Of a stretch of 64,000 nucleotides of DNA, positions 19,798-28,111 are shown piece after piece. Numbering within the stretch: position 1 is the first letter of the stretch; each line of letters opens with the position of its first letter. The translations under genes and the position numbers were made by a program. Source of the DNA: Corynebacterium kroppenstedtii (GTDB taxonomy: Bacteria > Actinomycetota > Actinomycetes > Mycobacteriales > Mycobacteriaceae); assembly GCF_016894245.1 (NCBI RefSeq), contig NZ_CP069792.1:2418001-2482000 (forward strand). Direction: 5' to 3'. Under the pieces are notes generated by a model, which worked only from the letters and a program-made list of their open reading frames with translations, was not told the DNA's origin and made no database searches.

Positions 19798-20934
19798 ATG
19801 GCATCTGAATCTACTATCACCGAATCCACTGTTCGCGACGCATTAGCCCAGGTCAAAGACCCCGATATCGGTATGCCGTTGACCGATTTGGGCATGGTGA
19901 AATCGATAGCCGTCGAGGGCGCTGATGTTTCGGCGGAGATATATCTCACCATCGCCGGCTGCCCCATGAAAAATAAGCTTGTCGACGATTCTCGCGCGGC
20001 CATCGAGGGCATCGAAGGTATCGGCAACGTCACCGTCACCACGGATGTCATGAACGATGAGCAACGCCGCGAGTTGAGGAAAAAAGCCCGCGGTGGTGTC
20101 GACGAGCCGGAAATTCCATTCAGCAAGTCCGATTGCCACACTCGCGTGTACGCTGTTGCCTCCGGCAAGGGTGGTGTCGGTAAGTCGTCGATGACCGTCA
20201 ATATTGCCACTGCGCTCGCCGCGAAGGGGTTGAATGTCGGGGTACTTGATGCCGACATTTACGGCCACTCGATCCCCGGAATGTTGGGATCAGACGACCG
20301 CCCCTATCAGGTCGATGACATGATCATGCCGCCACAAGCACATGGCATCAAGATGATCTCCATTGGCCACTTTATTGAAGGCAACTCCCCTATTGTGTGG
20401 CGTGGCCCGATGTTGCACCGAGCTATCCAACAGTTCCTTGCCGACGTTTTTTGGGGTGATCTTGATGTTCTGCTTCTCGATCTGCCCCCCGGCACCGGTG
20501 ATATTGCGATTACGGTCGCCCAGCTCATACCGAATGCCGAACTCCTCATTGTGACGACGCCACAGATGGCCGCAGCTGAAGTCGCTGAGCGGGCAGGTTC
20601 CATCTCACAGCAGACTCAACAGCGCATCGCCGGTGTTATCGAAAATATGAGCTACTTCGTCATGCCTGATGGCTCACATAATGAGATCTTCGGCGAAGGT
20701 GGCGGCGAGATTGTCGCTGAGCGACTGTCCCGAATCACGGGGTCTACAGTGCCCCTGATGGGACAGGTTCCTCTTGATCCTGCTTTGCGCGAGGGTGGCG
20801 ACGGTGGCGAACCGATCGCCATTTCTTCCCCAGAATCTGAAACTGGTGCGGCGCTGAATGCCATCGCGGATCAGCTCACCCACCGTCGAACGTCCTTGGC
20901 GGGTAAATCGCTGGGCCTCGGGGTGACACCGTAG
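19798..20934 (+). CDS. mrp: Mrp/NBP35-family P-loop ATPase with N-terminal MIP18 domain
   Basis: A 378-residue protein: a MIP18/DUF59 domain (about 1-95), then a ParA/MinD-like ATPase with the deviant Walker A SGKGGVGKSS (about 121-130) and Walker B LDVLLLDLPPGTGD. Family members (ApbC/Mrp) bind and hand over Fe-S clusters. The CxxC pair usually found after the NMS motif is absent here (NMSYFVMPDGSHNEIFGEG), so cluster binding, if any, must use other residues. It starts 12 nt after the DUF1003 stop, so it belongs to the same operon. Confidence 0.9.
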   Translation: MASESTITESTVRDALAQVKDPDIGMPLTDLGMVKSIAVEGADVSAEIYLTIAGCPMKNKLVDDSRAAIEGIEGIGNVTVTTDVMNDEQRRELRKKARGGVDEPEIPFSKSDCHTRVYAVASGKGGVGKSSMTVNIATALAAKGLNVGVLDADIYGHSIPGMLGSDDRPYQVDDMIMPPQAHGIKMISIGHFIEGNSPIVWRGPMLHRAIQQFLADVFWGDLDVLLLDLPPGTGDIAITVAQLIPNAELLIVTTPQMAAAEVAERAGSISQQTQQRIAGVIENMSYFVMPDGSHNEIFGEGGGEIVAERLSRITGSTVPLMGQVPLDPALREGGDGGEPIAISSPESETGAALNAIADQLTHRRTSLAGKSLGLGVTP

Positions 20935-21142
20935 CGCGATGCTCTAAAGCCGTGCTCCAGCGTGGCGCTCCCCCTACTCCCTCTACTCCCCCTCCTAATG
21001 CCTTTAGTGCCGCTGTGCTCCACTCCACTGACCCGTGTCAGCGCGCTAGGAGCTCTCTCATGACCGGGGCTCTCTATTGACCGCTATCAGTGTGGACGAT
21101 AAACAGCGATGCACCAGAGACAACCGTGTACCCTCTCCCGGC

Positions 21143-21838
21143 TTACAGAACTTCGTCAAACCCGCTCCAGGAGCCATACACCGGCTTCTTGCCATCGAAG
21201 GGGTGTTGTTGGGGTTTTCCCTCACCGGATTCGGCCCCTGACTTTTCTGGCTTTCCTGTTGCCTTTCCCTGGCCTTCCACGGGCCCCTGGTCGTCCACAG
21301 GCTCCTGCGAGCTAAGTGGAGAACTCGCTATGGTGCTACCTTCACGACCCTGGTTTTGTTTTTCCCCCGAGGTGCCCGACGCTTGCGATCCCGCCCCAGA
21401 CTTCCTCGGCGACGAGGCATCGTCAGCATTCTTCGCCGATGACGTGTTTTCAGCGGCGAAATAGTCTTGAATGGCCCGCTGTGGGGTTGTTGTCCTCATA
21501 GTCTGCAAGGGCTTGTCGATGGCGTCTTTCGTCGCATCAAGATCGGTGGTGTCATCATCGAAGAGAGTTTTGGCGATGAATCCCTTCGCACCCATTGATC
21601 GATACGAATTAAATTGCCGGAGAGGTTCACTAAATTCTTTGATCGGCTCGCTAAATTCTCGGAGATCCTCGCCTAGTTCGCCGTCGATTTGTTTCCGCGC
21701 ATCTGCGACGGCGTTTTTAATGGCCAGCCGAACCGCGCGGATTTCCTTCATAACGCCTGGTAAACGGTCGGGACCGATGATGAGGAAGCCCACCACCACA
21801 ATGATGATGACTTCCATCCAACCGATACTTGAGAACAC
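21143..21838 (-). CDS. tatB: Twin-arginine translocase subunit TatB
   Basis: A 231-residue protein with the TatA/B N-terminus MFSSIGWMEVIIIVVVGFLI, the hinge IGPDRLPGV and an amphipathic helix. A long Ser/Gly/Gln-rich tail follows, as usual in corynebacteria. TatB works with TatC to bind twin-arginine signal peptides at the membrane; tatC is not in this window. It lies downstream of sigE and the anti-sigma gene on the same strand. Confidence 0.9.
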   Translation of the reverse strand: MFSSIGWMEVIIIVVVGFLIIGPDRLPGVMKEIRAVRLAIKNAVADARKQIDGELGEDLREFSEPIKEFSEPLRQFNSYRSMGAKGFIAKTLFDDDTTDLDATKDAIDKPLQTMRTTTPQRAIQDYFAAENTSSAKNADDASSPRKSGAGSQASGTSGEKQNQGREGSTIASSPLSSQEPVDDQGPVEGQGKATGKPEKSGAESGEGKPQQHPFDGKKPVYGSWSGFDEVL

Positions 21839-21919
21839 GTCAGATATTGTACAGAGCTTGGCAAATGAGACGGAGGATTGGCAACGAGACCCCTACCGGC
21901 CTGCCGGGGTAATGATCCG

Positions 21920-22477
21920 TCACCGTTTCGGCGAGTTGCTGCGGTCTTTCCATGCGCATCGTAGGTGGTCTGCGTATTCACCGACCGTGTCCATGGCACT
22001 CATCGCCCCGTTCTCTACGGTGCGCATCATCACAAAGGCAGCGCTTTTAGCAGCGCTCAACGCGTTTTCATGTCGTCGTTCGCTCAGTTCGTTGCCTGCC
22101 TCATATCCATCGGAGCGATGGGAACCGGCATTGTCAGGACCGTCGCTAGTCGGCCGAGTTCTATTCTCTTGACGCGGGTGTTCGGTTTTCGCTGGGGTCC
22201 CACTCGTGTTTTGCGGGTCACAGCTGGTCGGGATCGCAGCCAGCTTGTGCAGGAGTTCCGTCGACATGTGGACGGGTTCATTAGCTGCTTCCCTCATGCG
22301 CTGGGCCGCATCGCGCTGCGCTTTGACATCACGGCGACATTCATCGCAATGCACGAGGTGGCGGAGAACTCGACGCTGGGCACGCGGGGGCATTTCACCG
22401 TCGACAAATGCGGCCACAGCTTCTTCTGAAAGATGCTCAATCGAAGAGAATTGTCGTGGCTTCGACGAACGGCCCAT
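21920..22477 (-). CDS. cseE: Zinc-containing anti-sigma factor of SigE
   Basis: A 185-residue protein with a ZAS zinc motif HLVHCDECRRDV (H-x3-C-x2-C) at about residues 40-52, preceded by the helix EHLSEEAVAAFVDGEMPP. The C-terminal two thirds are polar and lack a membrane helix, so it is a soluble anti-sigma factor. It sits just downstream of sigE, as CseE does in C. glutamicum and RseA in mycobacteria. It should bind SigE and release it on envelope or heat stress. Confidence 0.88.
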   Translation of the reverse strand: MGRSSKPRQFSSIEHLSEEAVAAFVDGEMPPRAQRRVLRHLVHCDECRRDVKAQRDAAQRMREAANEPVHMSTELLHKLAAIPTSCDPQNTSGTPAKTEHPRQENRTRPTSDGPDNAGSHRSDGYEAGNELSERRHENALSAAKSAAFVMMRTVENGAMSAMDTVGEYADHLRCAWKDRSNSPKR

Positions 22478-22594
22478 TGGACATCACCCCTTGCACACTA
22501 CAATTCGGCCGGCCAGGCACAGCGCGAGAATTATCGACGAGGCACCTGCACCATCAACTTATGTCCCGACGATGGGTGCGTCGATGAACTCTTT

Positions 22595-23278
22595 CTACCC
22601 AACGTAGTGCAAAATGCCTTCGGATGACTGCAAACTCTTCCTCAACTGAGCGCGACCGCGGTGAATGCGGCTACGCACAGTCCCCATTTTGATCCCTAAG
22701 GTGTCTGCAATTTCGTCGTAGCTCATGCCGACAACATCACACAGCACGACAGCGACGCGGTAATCGGTCGGTAACGAATCCAAGGCTTTTTGCAGTTCCG
22801 GATCAATGTTGGCGTCGATATAGGACTGCTCGGGGTCATTCCGGGTCCCGGGCACCGCATCGTAATTCTCAGGCAGCGCCTCCATCCGGATTGTCTGCCT
22901 CCGACGCACCATGTCCAGGAACAAATTGGTTGTGATCCGGTGGAGCCAGCCCTCAAATGTTCCCGGTTTGTACCGTTTAAGCGACCGGAAAACCCTCATA
23001 AACGTTTCCTGTGTCAGGTCTTCCGCGTCGTGAGTATTACCACTCAGGCGAAGGGCAAGGCGGTACACGCCGTCCGCATGCTCCGAGACAAGTTCACTCC
23101 AGCTAGGCATATCCCCCGATCCGGCATCAAATGCTGCGGTACCAGTGCGAGGTTCGCTCCCCGTAGGGGGGTTAGCCATTACATCATCGCCTTCATGTGG
23201 ATCGATCGTCGAAGCTGAAGTATTGCGAGTAGGTGTGTTCCGTTCGGAACGGTGAAAAGCGCCTGACGCCAGTGTCAT
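22595..23278 (-). CDS. sigE: ECF sigma factor SigE
   Basis: A 227-residue ECF sigma factor. Region 2 contains [18 protein letters not shown] and [13 protein letters not shown]; region 4 contains [19 protein letters not shown] and the recognition helix [17 protein letters not shown]. In C. glutamicum and mycobacteria SigE controls surface and heat stress genes. The first ATG (23278) has no Shine-Dalgarno. An ATG at 23179 follows AAGGCGATG at fair spacing and would give a 194-residue protein, so the start is open. Confidence 0.93.
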   Translation of the reverse strand: MTLASGAFHRSERNTPTRNTSASTIDPHEGDDVMANPPTGSEPRTGTAAFDAGSGDMPSWSELVSEHADGVYRLALRLSGNTHDAEDLTQETFMRVFRSLKRYKPGTFEGWLHRITTNLFLDMVRRRQTIRMEALPENYDAVPGTRNDPEQSYIDANIDPELQKALDSLPTDYRVAVVLCDVVGMSYDEIADTLGIKMGTVRSRIHRGRAQLRKSLQSSEGILHYVG

Positions 23279-23480
23279 GATTTAACTGTCACATGCATTT
23301 GTTTCCGGAGTATGAATACCGCCTGGGAAATTCCTGTGAAGGTGAAATGACTGAAATCACGGACTCACGAGGGCTATTCCACGAAGGGTATTTTAAATCA
23401 TTCACGCAGTAAAAGCCACGTATGTCTGCTTCATTGTCGCAGTTATGGGCGAGCCACACCCTTTAATCCGTTTCCATCAC

Positions 23481-23486
23481 TAGCAT
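23481..23486 (+). promoter_or_regulatory. -10 box of a leaderless promoter
   Basis: TAGCAT followed by 8 nt and the GTG at 23495, with no Shine-Dalgarno. Confidence 0.4.
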
Positions 23487-23494
23487 GAATAACT

Positions 23495-24151
23495 GTGACC
23501 GATTCTGCTCTTGACCTGATGACTGACTTTATTAACGCCACCACCGACGAACCCGACGCGATGGGTTTTGCACGCGATGCCGCCGACGAACTCGGCCTCA
23601 CCACCCCCGACGAACTAACGGCGTCGTTTTTAACAACGATAAGTTCCGCATACTGCAGGGATAAATCGGCAGTTGTCGTCTCCCCCTCCGCGTGCGTGTC
23701 CGGCTTAGCCATCCTTGCCGGAATAGGCCCGAGCGGTCACGTCACCTGCATTGACACAGAAGCAATCCACCAACGTGTTGCCCGCCAGGCGTTCACCGCA
23801 GCCAACATACGTTCGAACCAATACCGTTTTCTTCCCTCGCGTCCGCTAGAGGTCATGACCCGGCTAGCAGCGCGCTCATACAGCCTTATCTACGCCGAAA
23901 TTGCCCCTGCCGACGCGTCAACCCTGGTCGACGAGGCACTAGAACTCCTCGAACCGGGCGGGCTGATTATCCTTGCGGACATTCTTCTCGACGGCACGAT
24001 CGCGAATCCTGCGCGAAAAGATCGCGATACCGCCGCGGCCCGACGCCTCGATCAGTCGCTCCGTGACCGCGAGGACATTTACCTCTCCCGCCTACCGCTG
24101 GGTGCTGGAATGGTCCTGATTTCGCGGAAAGAAGACGCACCTGCAAGCTAG
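23495..24151 (+). CDS. Class I SAM-dependent O-methyltransferase
   Basis: A 218-residue protein of the caffeoyl-CoA/catechol O-methyltransferase type. The motif I region is VVVSPSACVSGLAILAGIG, with an acidic CIDTEAIHQ at the end of strand 2. YAEIAPAD and GGLIILADILLDG follow. The usual Gly-rich motif I (GxGxG-like) is partly altered. It lies divergent to sigE, as in C. glutamicum and mycobacteria. The substrate is unknown. GTG start, set by the upstream -10 box. Confidence 0.82.
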   Translation: MTDSALDLMTDFINATTDEPDAMGFARDAADELGLTTPDELTASFLTTISSAYCRDKSAVVVSPSACVSGLAILAGIGPSGHVTCIDTEAIHQRVARQAFTAANIRSNQYRFLPSRPLEVMTRLAARSYSLIYAEIAPADASTLVDEALELLEPGGLIILADILLDGTIANPARKDRDTAAARRLDQSLRDREDIYLSRLPLGAGMVLISRKEDAPAS

Positions 24152-24160
24152 CCCACCACG

Positions 24161-24185
24161 GCCTAGGTCCTTTGATGACCTAGGC
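24161..24185. terminator. Perfect 9-bp stem-loop between convergent genes
   Basis: GCCTAGGTC and GACCTAGGC pair perfectly around the 7-nt loop CTTTGAT, between the methyltransferase and glgC stops. No T run follows on either strand, so it is a terminator-like or mRNA-end-protecting hairpin rather than a classic terminator. Confidence 0.5.
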
Positions 24186-24216
24186 TCACGCAGCCTGCGC
24201 CGCGACAAGAGTCAGC

Positions 24217-24248
24217 TATTAATCTTGGCCAGTATTAATCTTGGCCAG
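24217..24248. repeat. Perfect 16-bp tandem duplication at the glgC stop
   Basis: TATTAATCTTGGCCAG occurs twice head to tail (24217-24232, 24233-24248). The inner copy holds the last codons and the TAA stop of glgC (24237-24235); the outer copy lies just past the stop. Confidence 0.9.
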
Positions 24249-25470
24249 CGCTATGGAGTTCATAGTTCTTCGGGACGCACACCACACCGCCATCGGACAG
24301 TGTGAACCGTTCAGCATCGCGAGCGCGATCGACGCCAATCAGCGCGTTGTCCCCAACGTGAACGTTCTTATCCAAAATGGCGTGGCGGACCACAGCACCT
24401 TTTCCAATGCGCACACCATCCATCAGGACGCATCCCTCAACACTGGCACCTTCTTCCACAACGACGCCCGGGCCAAGAACTGAGTTACGCACGGTCCCAG
24501 CGGAAATAATGCACCCGGCAGCCACGATGGAGGACTGTGCAATTCCTCCTTTAACGAATTTCGCCGGCGGCAAATTACTATCGTCGGCCGTGTGGATAGG
24601 CCACTTCCGGTTGTATAAGTTGAAGACCGGATAAACGCTGATGAGGTCCATGTGAGCTTCATAGAACGCGTCGACAGTACCAACATCGCGCCAATAACCG
24701 TGGTCACGATCCGTTTCCCCGGGCACAACATTGCGAGAGAAATCGTGAACGTGCGCCTCGCCCCGGTTCACGAAATACGGGATGATGTTGCCGCCCATGT
24801 CATGCGCCGAGTTTTCGTCTTCGGAATCCTCTTTCAGCGCATCGATTAACGCCTGAGTTGTAAACACATAGTTGCCCATGGAGGCGAAGGTGACGTCGGG
24901 GTCATCTGGGGTGGCCGGCGGATCGGCTGGCTTCTCTAGGAACTCGGTAATCGTGCCATCATCGTCGGCTTGAATGCAGCCGAATGCGGTTGCTTCTTTG
25001 CGTGGCACACGGATTCCGGCGACAGAACATGCAGCTCCCGAATCGATATGCTCCTTGACCATTTGTTCGGGGTCCATGCGGTACACATGGTCCGCGCCGA
25101 ACACGATGATATATTCGGGATCTTCGTCGTAAATGAGGTTGAGGGATTGCAAAATGGCATCAGCTGAACCCGTGAACCACCGTTTCCCCAGGCGCTGCTG
25201 AGCGGGCACCGGGGTGATGTATTCACCTGCCAATCCAGAGAGTTGCCATGACTGTGAAATGTGCCGGTCGAGCGAGTGAGATTTGTATTGGGTTAAGACG
25301 CAAACCTTCATATACCCGGCGTTGACCAGGTTAGATAAGACAAAGTCAATTAAACGATATGAACCCCCAAAAGGAACAGCTGGCTTGGCACGGTCGGCTG
25401 TGAAGGGGAAGAGTCGCTTCCCTTCGCCGCCCGCGAGGACAATGGATAGGACGTGTGGTTGGCTCCTCAT
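24235..25470 (-). CDS. glgC: Glucose-1-phosphate adenylyltransferase
   Basis: Makes ADP-glucose from glucose-1-phosphate and ATP for glycogen synthesis. The 411-residue product has the nucleotide-binding [17 protein letters not shown] near residue 14, [11 protein letters not shown], and a C-terminal left-handed beta-helix with hexapeptide turns ([19 protein letters not shown]). The length is normal. It is divergent from glgA with about 113 nt between them, so the two probably share control. Its stop lies in a perfect 16-bp tandem duplication. Confidence 0.95.
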   Translation of the reverse strand: MRSQPHVLSIVLAGGEGKRLFPFTADRAKPAVPFGGSYRLIDFVLSNLVNAGYMKVCVLTQYKSHSLDRHISQSWQLSGLAGEYITPVPAQQRLGKRWFTGSADAILQSLNLIYDEDPEYIIVFGADHVYRMDPEQMVKEHIDSGAACSVAGIRVPRKEATAFGCIQADDDGTITEFLEKPADPPATPDDPDVTFASMGNYVFTTQALIDALKEDSEDENSAHDMGGNIIPYFVNRGEAHVHDFSRNVVPGETDRDHGYWRDVGTVDAFYEAHMDLISVYPVFNLYNRKWPIHTADDSNLPPAKFVKGGIAQSSIVAAGCIISAGTVRNSVLGPGVVVEEGASVEGCVLMDGVRIGKGAVVRHAILDKNVHVGDNALIGVDRARDAERFTLSDGGVVCVPKNYELHSAGQD

Positions 25471-25570
25471 GGGTACTAATTTATTCAGTCCTCGCTATTT
25501 ATGCTGGACAAGTACCCCTGTTCTCTCCCCCGTTGCCTTTCTCGGCGGGCAGTGTGTCACCCCGACCGAC

Positions 25571-25576
25571 TAGGCT
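25571..25576 (+). promoter_or_regulatory. -10 box of a leaderless promoter (glgA)
   Basis: TAGGCT followed by 7 nt and the ATG at 25584; no Shine-Dalgarno. Confidence 0.45.
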
Positions 25577-25583
25577 CACAGTC

Positions 25584-26762
25584 ATGCGCGTAGCGATGAT
25601 GACTCGAGAATACCCCCCGGAAATCTACGGTGGCGCCGGTGTCCACGTGGCTGAGCTCACCCGGCATTTGCGCGAGCTGTGCGATGTCGATGTTCACTGC
25701 ATGGGCGGACCACGTGACGAAGCAAATGTGTACGTGTCTAACTCCGATGATGCTCTTGCCGACGCTAACCCCGCCCTCAAAACCTTGTCGACGGGGCTAC
25801 GGATGGCCAACCTGGCGTCAGCTGCAGACATTGATGTTGTCCACTCACACACGTGGTATGCGGGGCTGGGCGGGCATCTGACCGGACTGTTGAAGGGGAT
25901 TCCCCATGTAGCGACGGCACACTCCCTCGAGCCACACCGGCCATGGAAACGTGAACAGTTGGGGGGTGGCTATGACGTGTCATCGTGGTCAGAGAAGAAC
26001 GCCATGGAAAACGCCGATGGGCTGATCGCTGTCTCGCGGAAAATGAAAGACGCCATCCTGGATGCGTATCCGCGTATCGATCCGGACCGCATTCACGTCG
26101 TTCTCAACGGTATTGACACCAAACTCTGGCGCCCTCGCCCAACGTTTGCCGAAGCTGAGCATTCGATATTGGCTGAGCTGGGTGTTGCTGAAGATAAGCC
26201 CATTGTCGCTTTTGTAGGGCGAATCACGCGGCAAAAGGGTGTGGCTCACCTAGTGAAAGCCGCACACAACTTCGACGAGGACATTCAGCTCGTTTTGTGT
26301 GCTGGCGCACCGGACACTCCGGAAATTGAGGCTGAAATCGCCAACCTGGTCGAGGAGTTGAAATCAACTCGCGACGGCGTGTTCTGGGTGCGTGACATGC
26401 TCCCCCACGACTCACTGCAGGAAATCCTCAGCGCCGCCTCAGTTTTCGTGTGCCCGTCTATCTATGAGCCCCTGGGCATTGTGAACCTGGAGGCCATGGC
26501 GTGCGATACCGCCGTCGTCGCCTCTGATGTGGGAGGTATCCCCGAGGTCGTCAATGACGGTGAAACAGGTGAACTGGTCCACTACGATGCCGACGATATC
26601 GGTGCATTCGAAGAAGGGCTGGCCAATGCTGTCAATCGTATTGCTGGAAACCCTGACCTTGCGGGCCGAATGGCGAAGGCAGGACGAGAGAGGGCAGTCA
26701 CGACATTTAGCTGGTCGACGATCGCACAGCAGACCCTCGATGTGTACCGATCATTGATGTAG
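25584..26762 (+). CDS. glgA: GT4-type glycogen synthase GlgA
   Basis: A 392-residue GT-B glycosyltransferase of family GT4, the actinobacterial glycogen synthase, not the larger GT5 enzyme. Motifs: MTREYPPEIYGGAGVHV at the N-terminus, FVGRITRQKGV starting the C-domain, and the nucleotide-sugar site SIYEPLGIVNLEAMAC. It uses ADP-glucose from the divergent glgC product. Mycobacterial relatives (GlgM) make maltose-1-phosphate, so the acceptor could be glucose-1-phosphate or glucan. I chose the ATG at 25584 because it gives the conserved N-terminus and lies 7 nt after a TAGGCT box; the frame extends upstream to 25455 without support. Confidence 0.93.
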   Translation: MRVAMMTREYPPEIYGGAGVHVAELTRHLRELCDVDVHCMGGPRDEANVYVSNSDDALADANPALKTLSTGLRMANLASAADIDVVHSHTWYAGLGGHLTGLLKGIPHVATAHSLEPHRPWKREQLGGGYDVSSWSEKNAMENADGLIAVSRKMKDAILDAYPRIDPDRIHVVLNGIDTKLWRPRPTFAEAEHSILAELGVAEDKPIVAFVGRITRQKGVAHLVKAAHNFDEDIQLVLCAGAPDTPEIEAEIANLVEELKSTRDGVFWVRDMLPHDSLQEILSAASVFVCPSIYEPLGIVNLEAMACDTAVVASDVGGIPEVVNDGETGELVHYDADDIGAFEEGLANAVNRIAGNPDLAGRMAKAGRERAVTTFSWSTIAQQTLDVYRSLM

Positions 26763-26827
26763 CATCCCCCGGACTACATCACGTGTACCCGGTACCTGAG
26801 GGCCGGGGCCACAGGCAGGGTCCTTTA

Positions 26828-26852
26828 GCCCCCCCCGATTGGCTCCGGGGGC
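26828..26852. terminator. G/C-rich hairpin between glgA and the MarR gene
   Basis: GCCCCC (26828-26833) pairs with GGGGGC (26847-26852), with an inner CCGATTGG. It sits between two convergent genes. T tracts are weak on both sides, so termination strength is uncertain. Confidence 0.4.
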
Positions 26853-26865
26853 GATCACGCCGTGT

Positions 26866-27750
26866 TTAGCGCTCGCCTTCGCTGACCAGCTTACGCATCA
26901 CTGGAAGCGCTTCAGCCAAGACCGTCAGTTCATCAAGTGACAACGACGCGAAATCTTCCGCCACAGCTTCGCCCAAGCGATCCTGCCACTCATTGCACAA
27001 GTTGCGCCCCTTGGGTGTCACAGTCAACAACGACTGGCGTGCATCGGCAGTATCCTTTTCCTTATTGACCAATCCCTGCTTGACCAGGCGATTGACGAGT
27101 GTGGACACTGTTGCCATCGTCGACCGCTCGCGGCGGGCAACGTCGGAAATTCTGACGGGGCCATTATTCTGAATGAAACGAACCACTCTCCATGTAGCAG
27201 ACGAGGGGGCCATTCCTGCCCGATACAGTGCGGTCCGAATGACGCGCGAACACATCATCGCAACTTCTGCCGCAAAGGCAGGAGTTTCCAAAGCATCGGA
27301 CGGAACTGCCGAACCTGGTTCGTAGATGCTCGATCCAACTGATGAGTTCACCGTGCCCGTGCCATGACCGATGGGTCCGTCGAAGCCGCCAGAAGCTGTG
27401 CCACGGCGCATATCCGTGCGCCCATTGGCTCCTGCGACCGACGTCTCATGAGAATTACTATTGTCAGGATTCATCGTTAGGGTTGTACTCTCCGCGATAG
27501 TGCTCAAAACGCTACTGTCCAGCGCGGTGCTTCCGGCAGGTGCGCCAACCGACGCATCGCACCCGGTCGTACCACGTGCTAGTGCCGTACTAATCGCTTC
27601 TTTACTGAGAGACTTCCCGTCATCCGCACCACGTGGGTCCGCCAATGAGTAACCCACAACTGCAGTATCTACTGCATCTACTGAAGTGTCGTCGGACATC
27701 TGATGTCGAGGACTATCAAATTGTGGTGCAGTAACGGTGACAGACTTCAT
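26866..27750 (-). CDS. MarR-family regulator with long N-terminal extension
   Basis: A winged-helix MarR domain fills the C-terminal half, with WRVVRFIQNNGPVRISDVA, the recognition helix TMATVSTLVNRLVKQGLV and the wing DARQSLLTVTPKG. The N-terminal ~150 residues are Ser/Thr/Asp/Gly-rich, probably disordered and not part of the family, which is usually 140-160 residues. GGAGG overlapping an upstream ATG (27768) is better placed for the ATG at 27750, chosen here (294 residues). It is alone on its strand next to a possible operator, so it may control itself. The target genes are unknown. Confidence 0.8.
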   Translation of the reverse strand: MKSVTVTAPQFDSPRHQMSDDTSVDAVDTAVVGYSLADPRGADDGKSLSKEAISTALARGTTGCDASVGAPAGSTALDSSVLSTIAESTTLTMNPDNSNSHETSVAGANGRTDMRRGTASGGFDGPIGHGTGTVNSSVGSSIYEPGSAVPSDALETPAFAAEVAMMCSRVIRTALYRAGMAPSSATWRVVRFIQNNGPVRISDVARRERSTMATVSTLVNRLVKQGLVNKEKDTADARQSLLTVTPKGRNLCNEWQDRLGEAVAEDFASLSLDELTVLAEALPVMRKLVSEGER

Positions 27751-28111
27751 GTCAGTAAGTTCCTCCATGATTCGATGTGGTCAGTGAGTTCAGTGAGACT
27801 CCCAGCTGGCCATGATGACGCAATCAAGCGACCACATAGCAACCACATGAATCAGTGAAGGTGCGATAGTACGTGTTCCTTGGTTAGAGGAACCTCACTT
27901 ATTATTTCGCTTTTGCAGCTTTTTTGTTAACACCTAACAACCAATTTTTTGTGGTTAAGAACGGACTCCCCCAACATATTCTTACGAACCCGTGCGTGAG
28001 CCCTGTTGTAAAGCCAGGAACTCCACGAGTACGTGTCAGCTACAGGCAGTACTTTCGGAGTATCCCCCCCGAATGAAATAAACCATAGCACACAAAGACC
28101 GTTAAGGGGAG
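27751..28111. other. 361-nt intergenic region upstream of the MarR gene
   Basis: No gene seen. It holds the MarR promoter and inverted repeat (27866-27893), A/T-rich stretches near 27898-27960 with AACCA...TGGTT half-sites, and a small hairpin with a C-rich loop (28054-28073). Past 28080 is the 3' flank of the RlmA-like gene. Confidence 0.5.
27866..27893 (-). promoter_or_regulatory. Candidate promoter and operator of the MarR gene
   Basis: On the minus strand TACTAT (27871-27866) fits a -10 box. Directly upstream is an inverted repeat, GTTCCT (27875-27880) and AGGAAC (27888-27893) with 7 nt between, covering the -35 zone. MarR proteins bind such repeats, so autoregulation is plausible. Confidence 0.4.

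Noticed and set aside
21471..22172. Plus-strand frame of 233 codons across tatB and cseE
   Set aside because: It is antisense to two recognised genes; the composition follows the opposite strand.
28054..28073. Hairpin with a C-rich loop resembling half of a 6C RNA
   Set aside because: Only five C remain in the loop after pairing, and the only other C-rich hairpin is about 80 nt away, not adjacent as the 6C motif needs.
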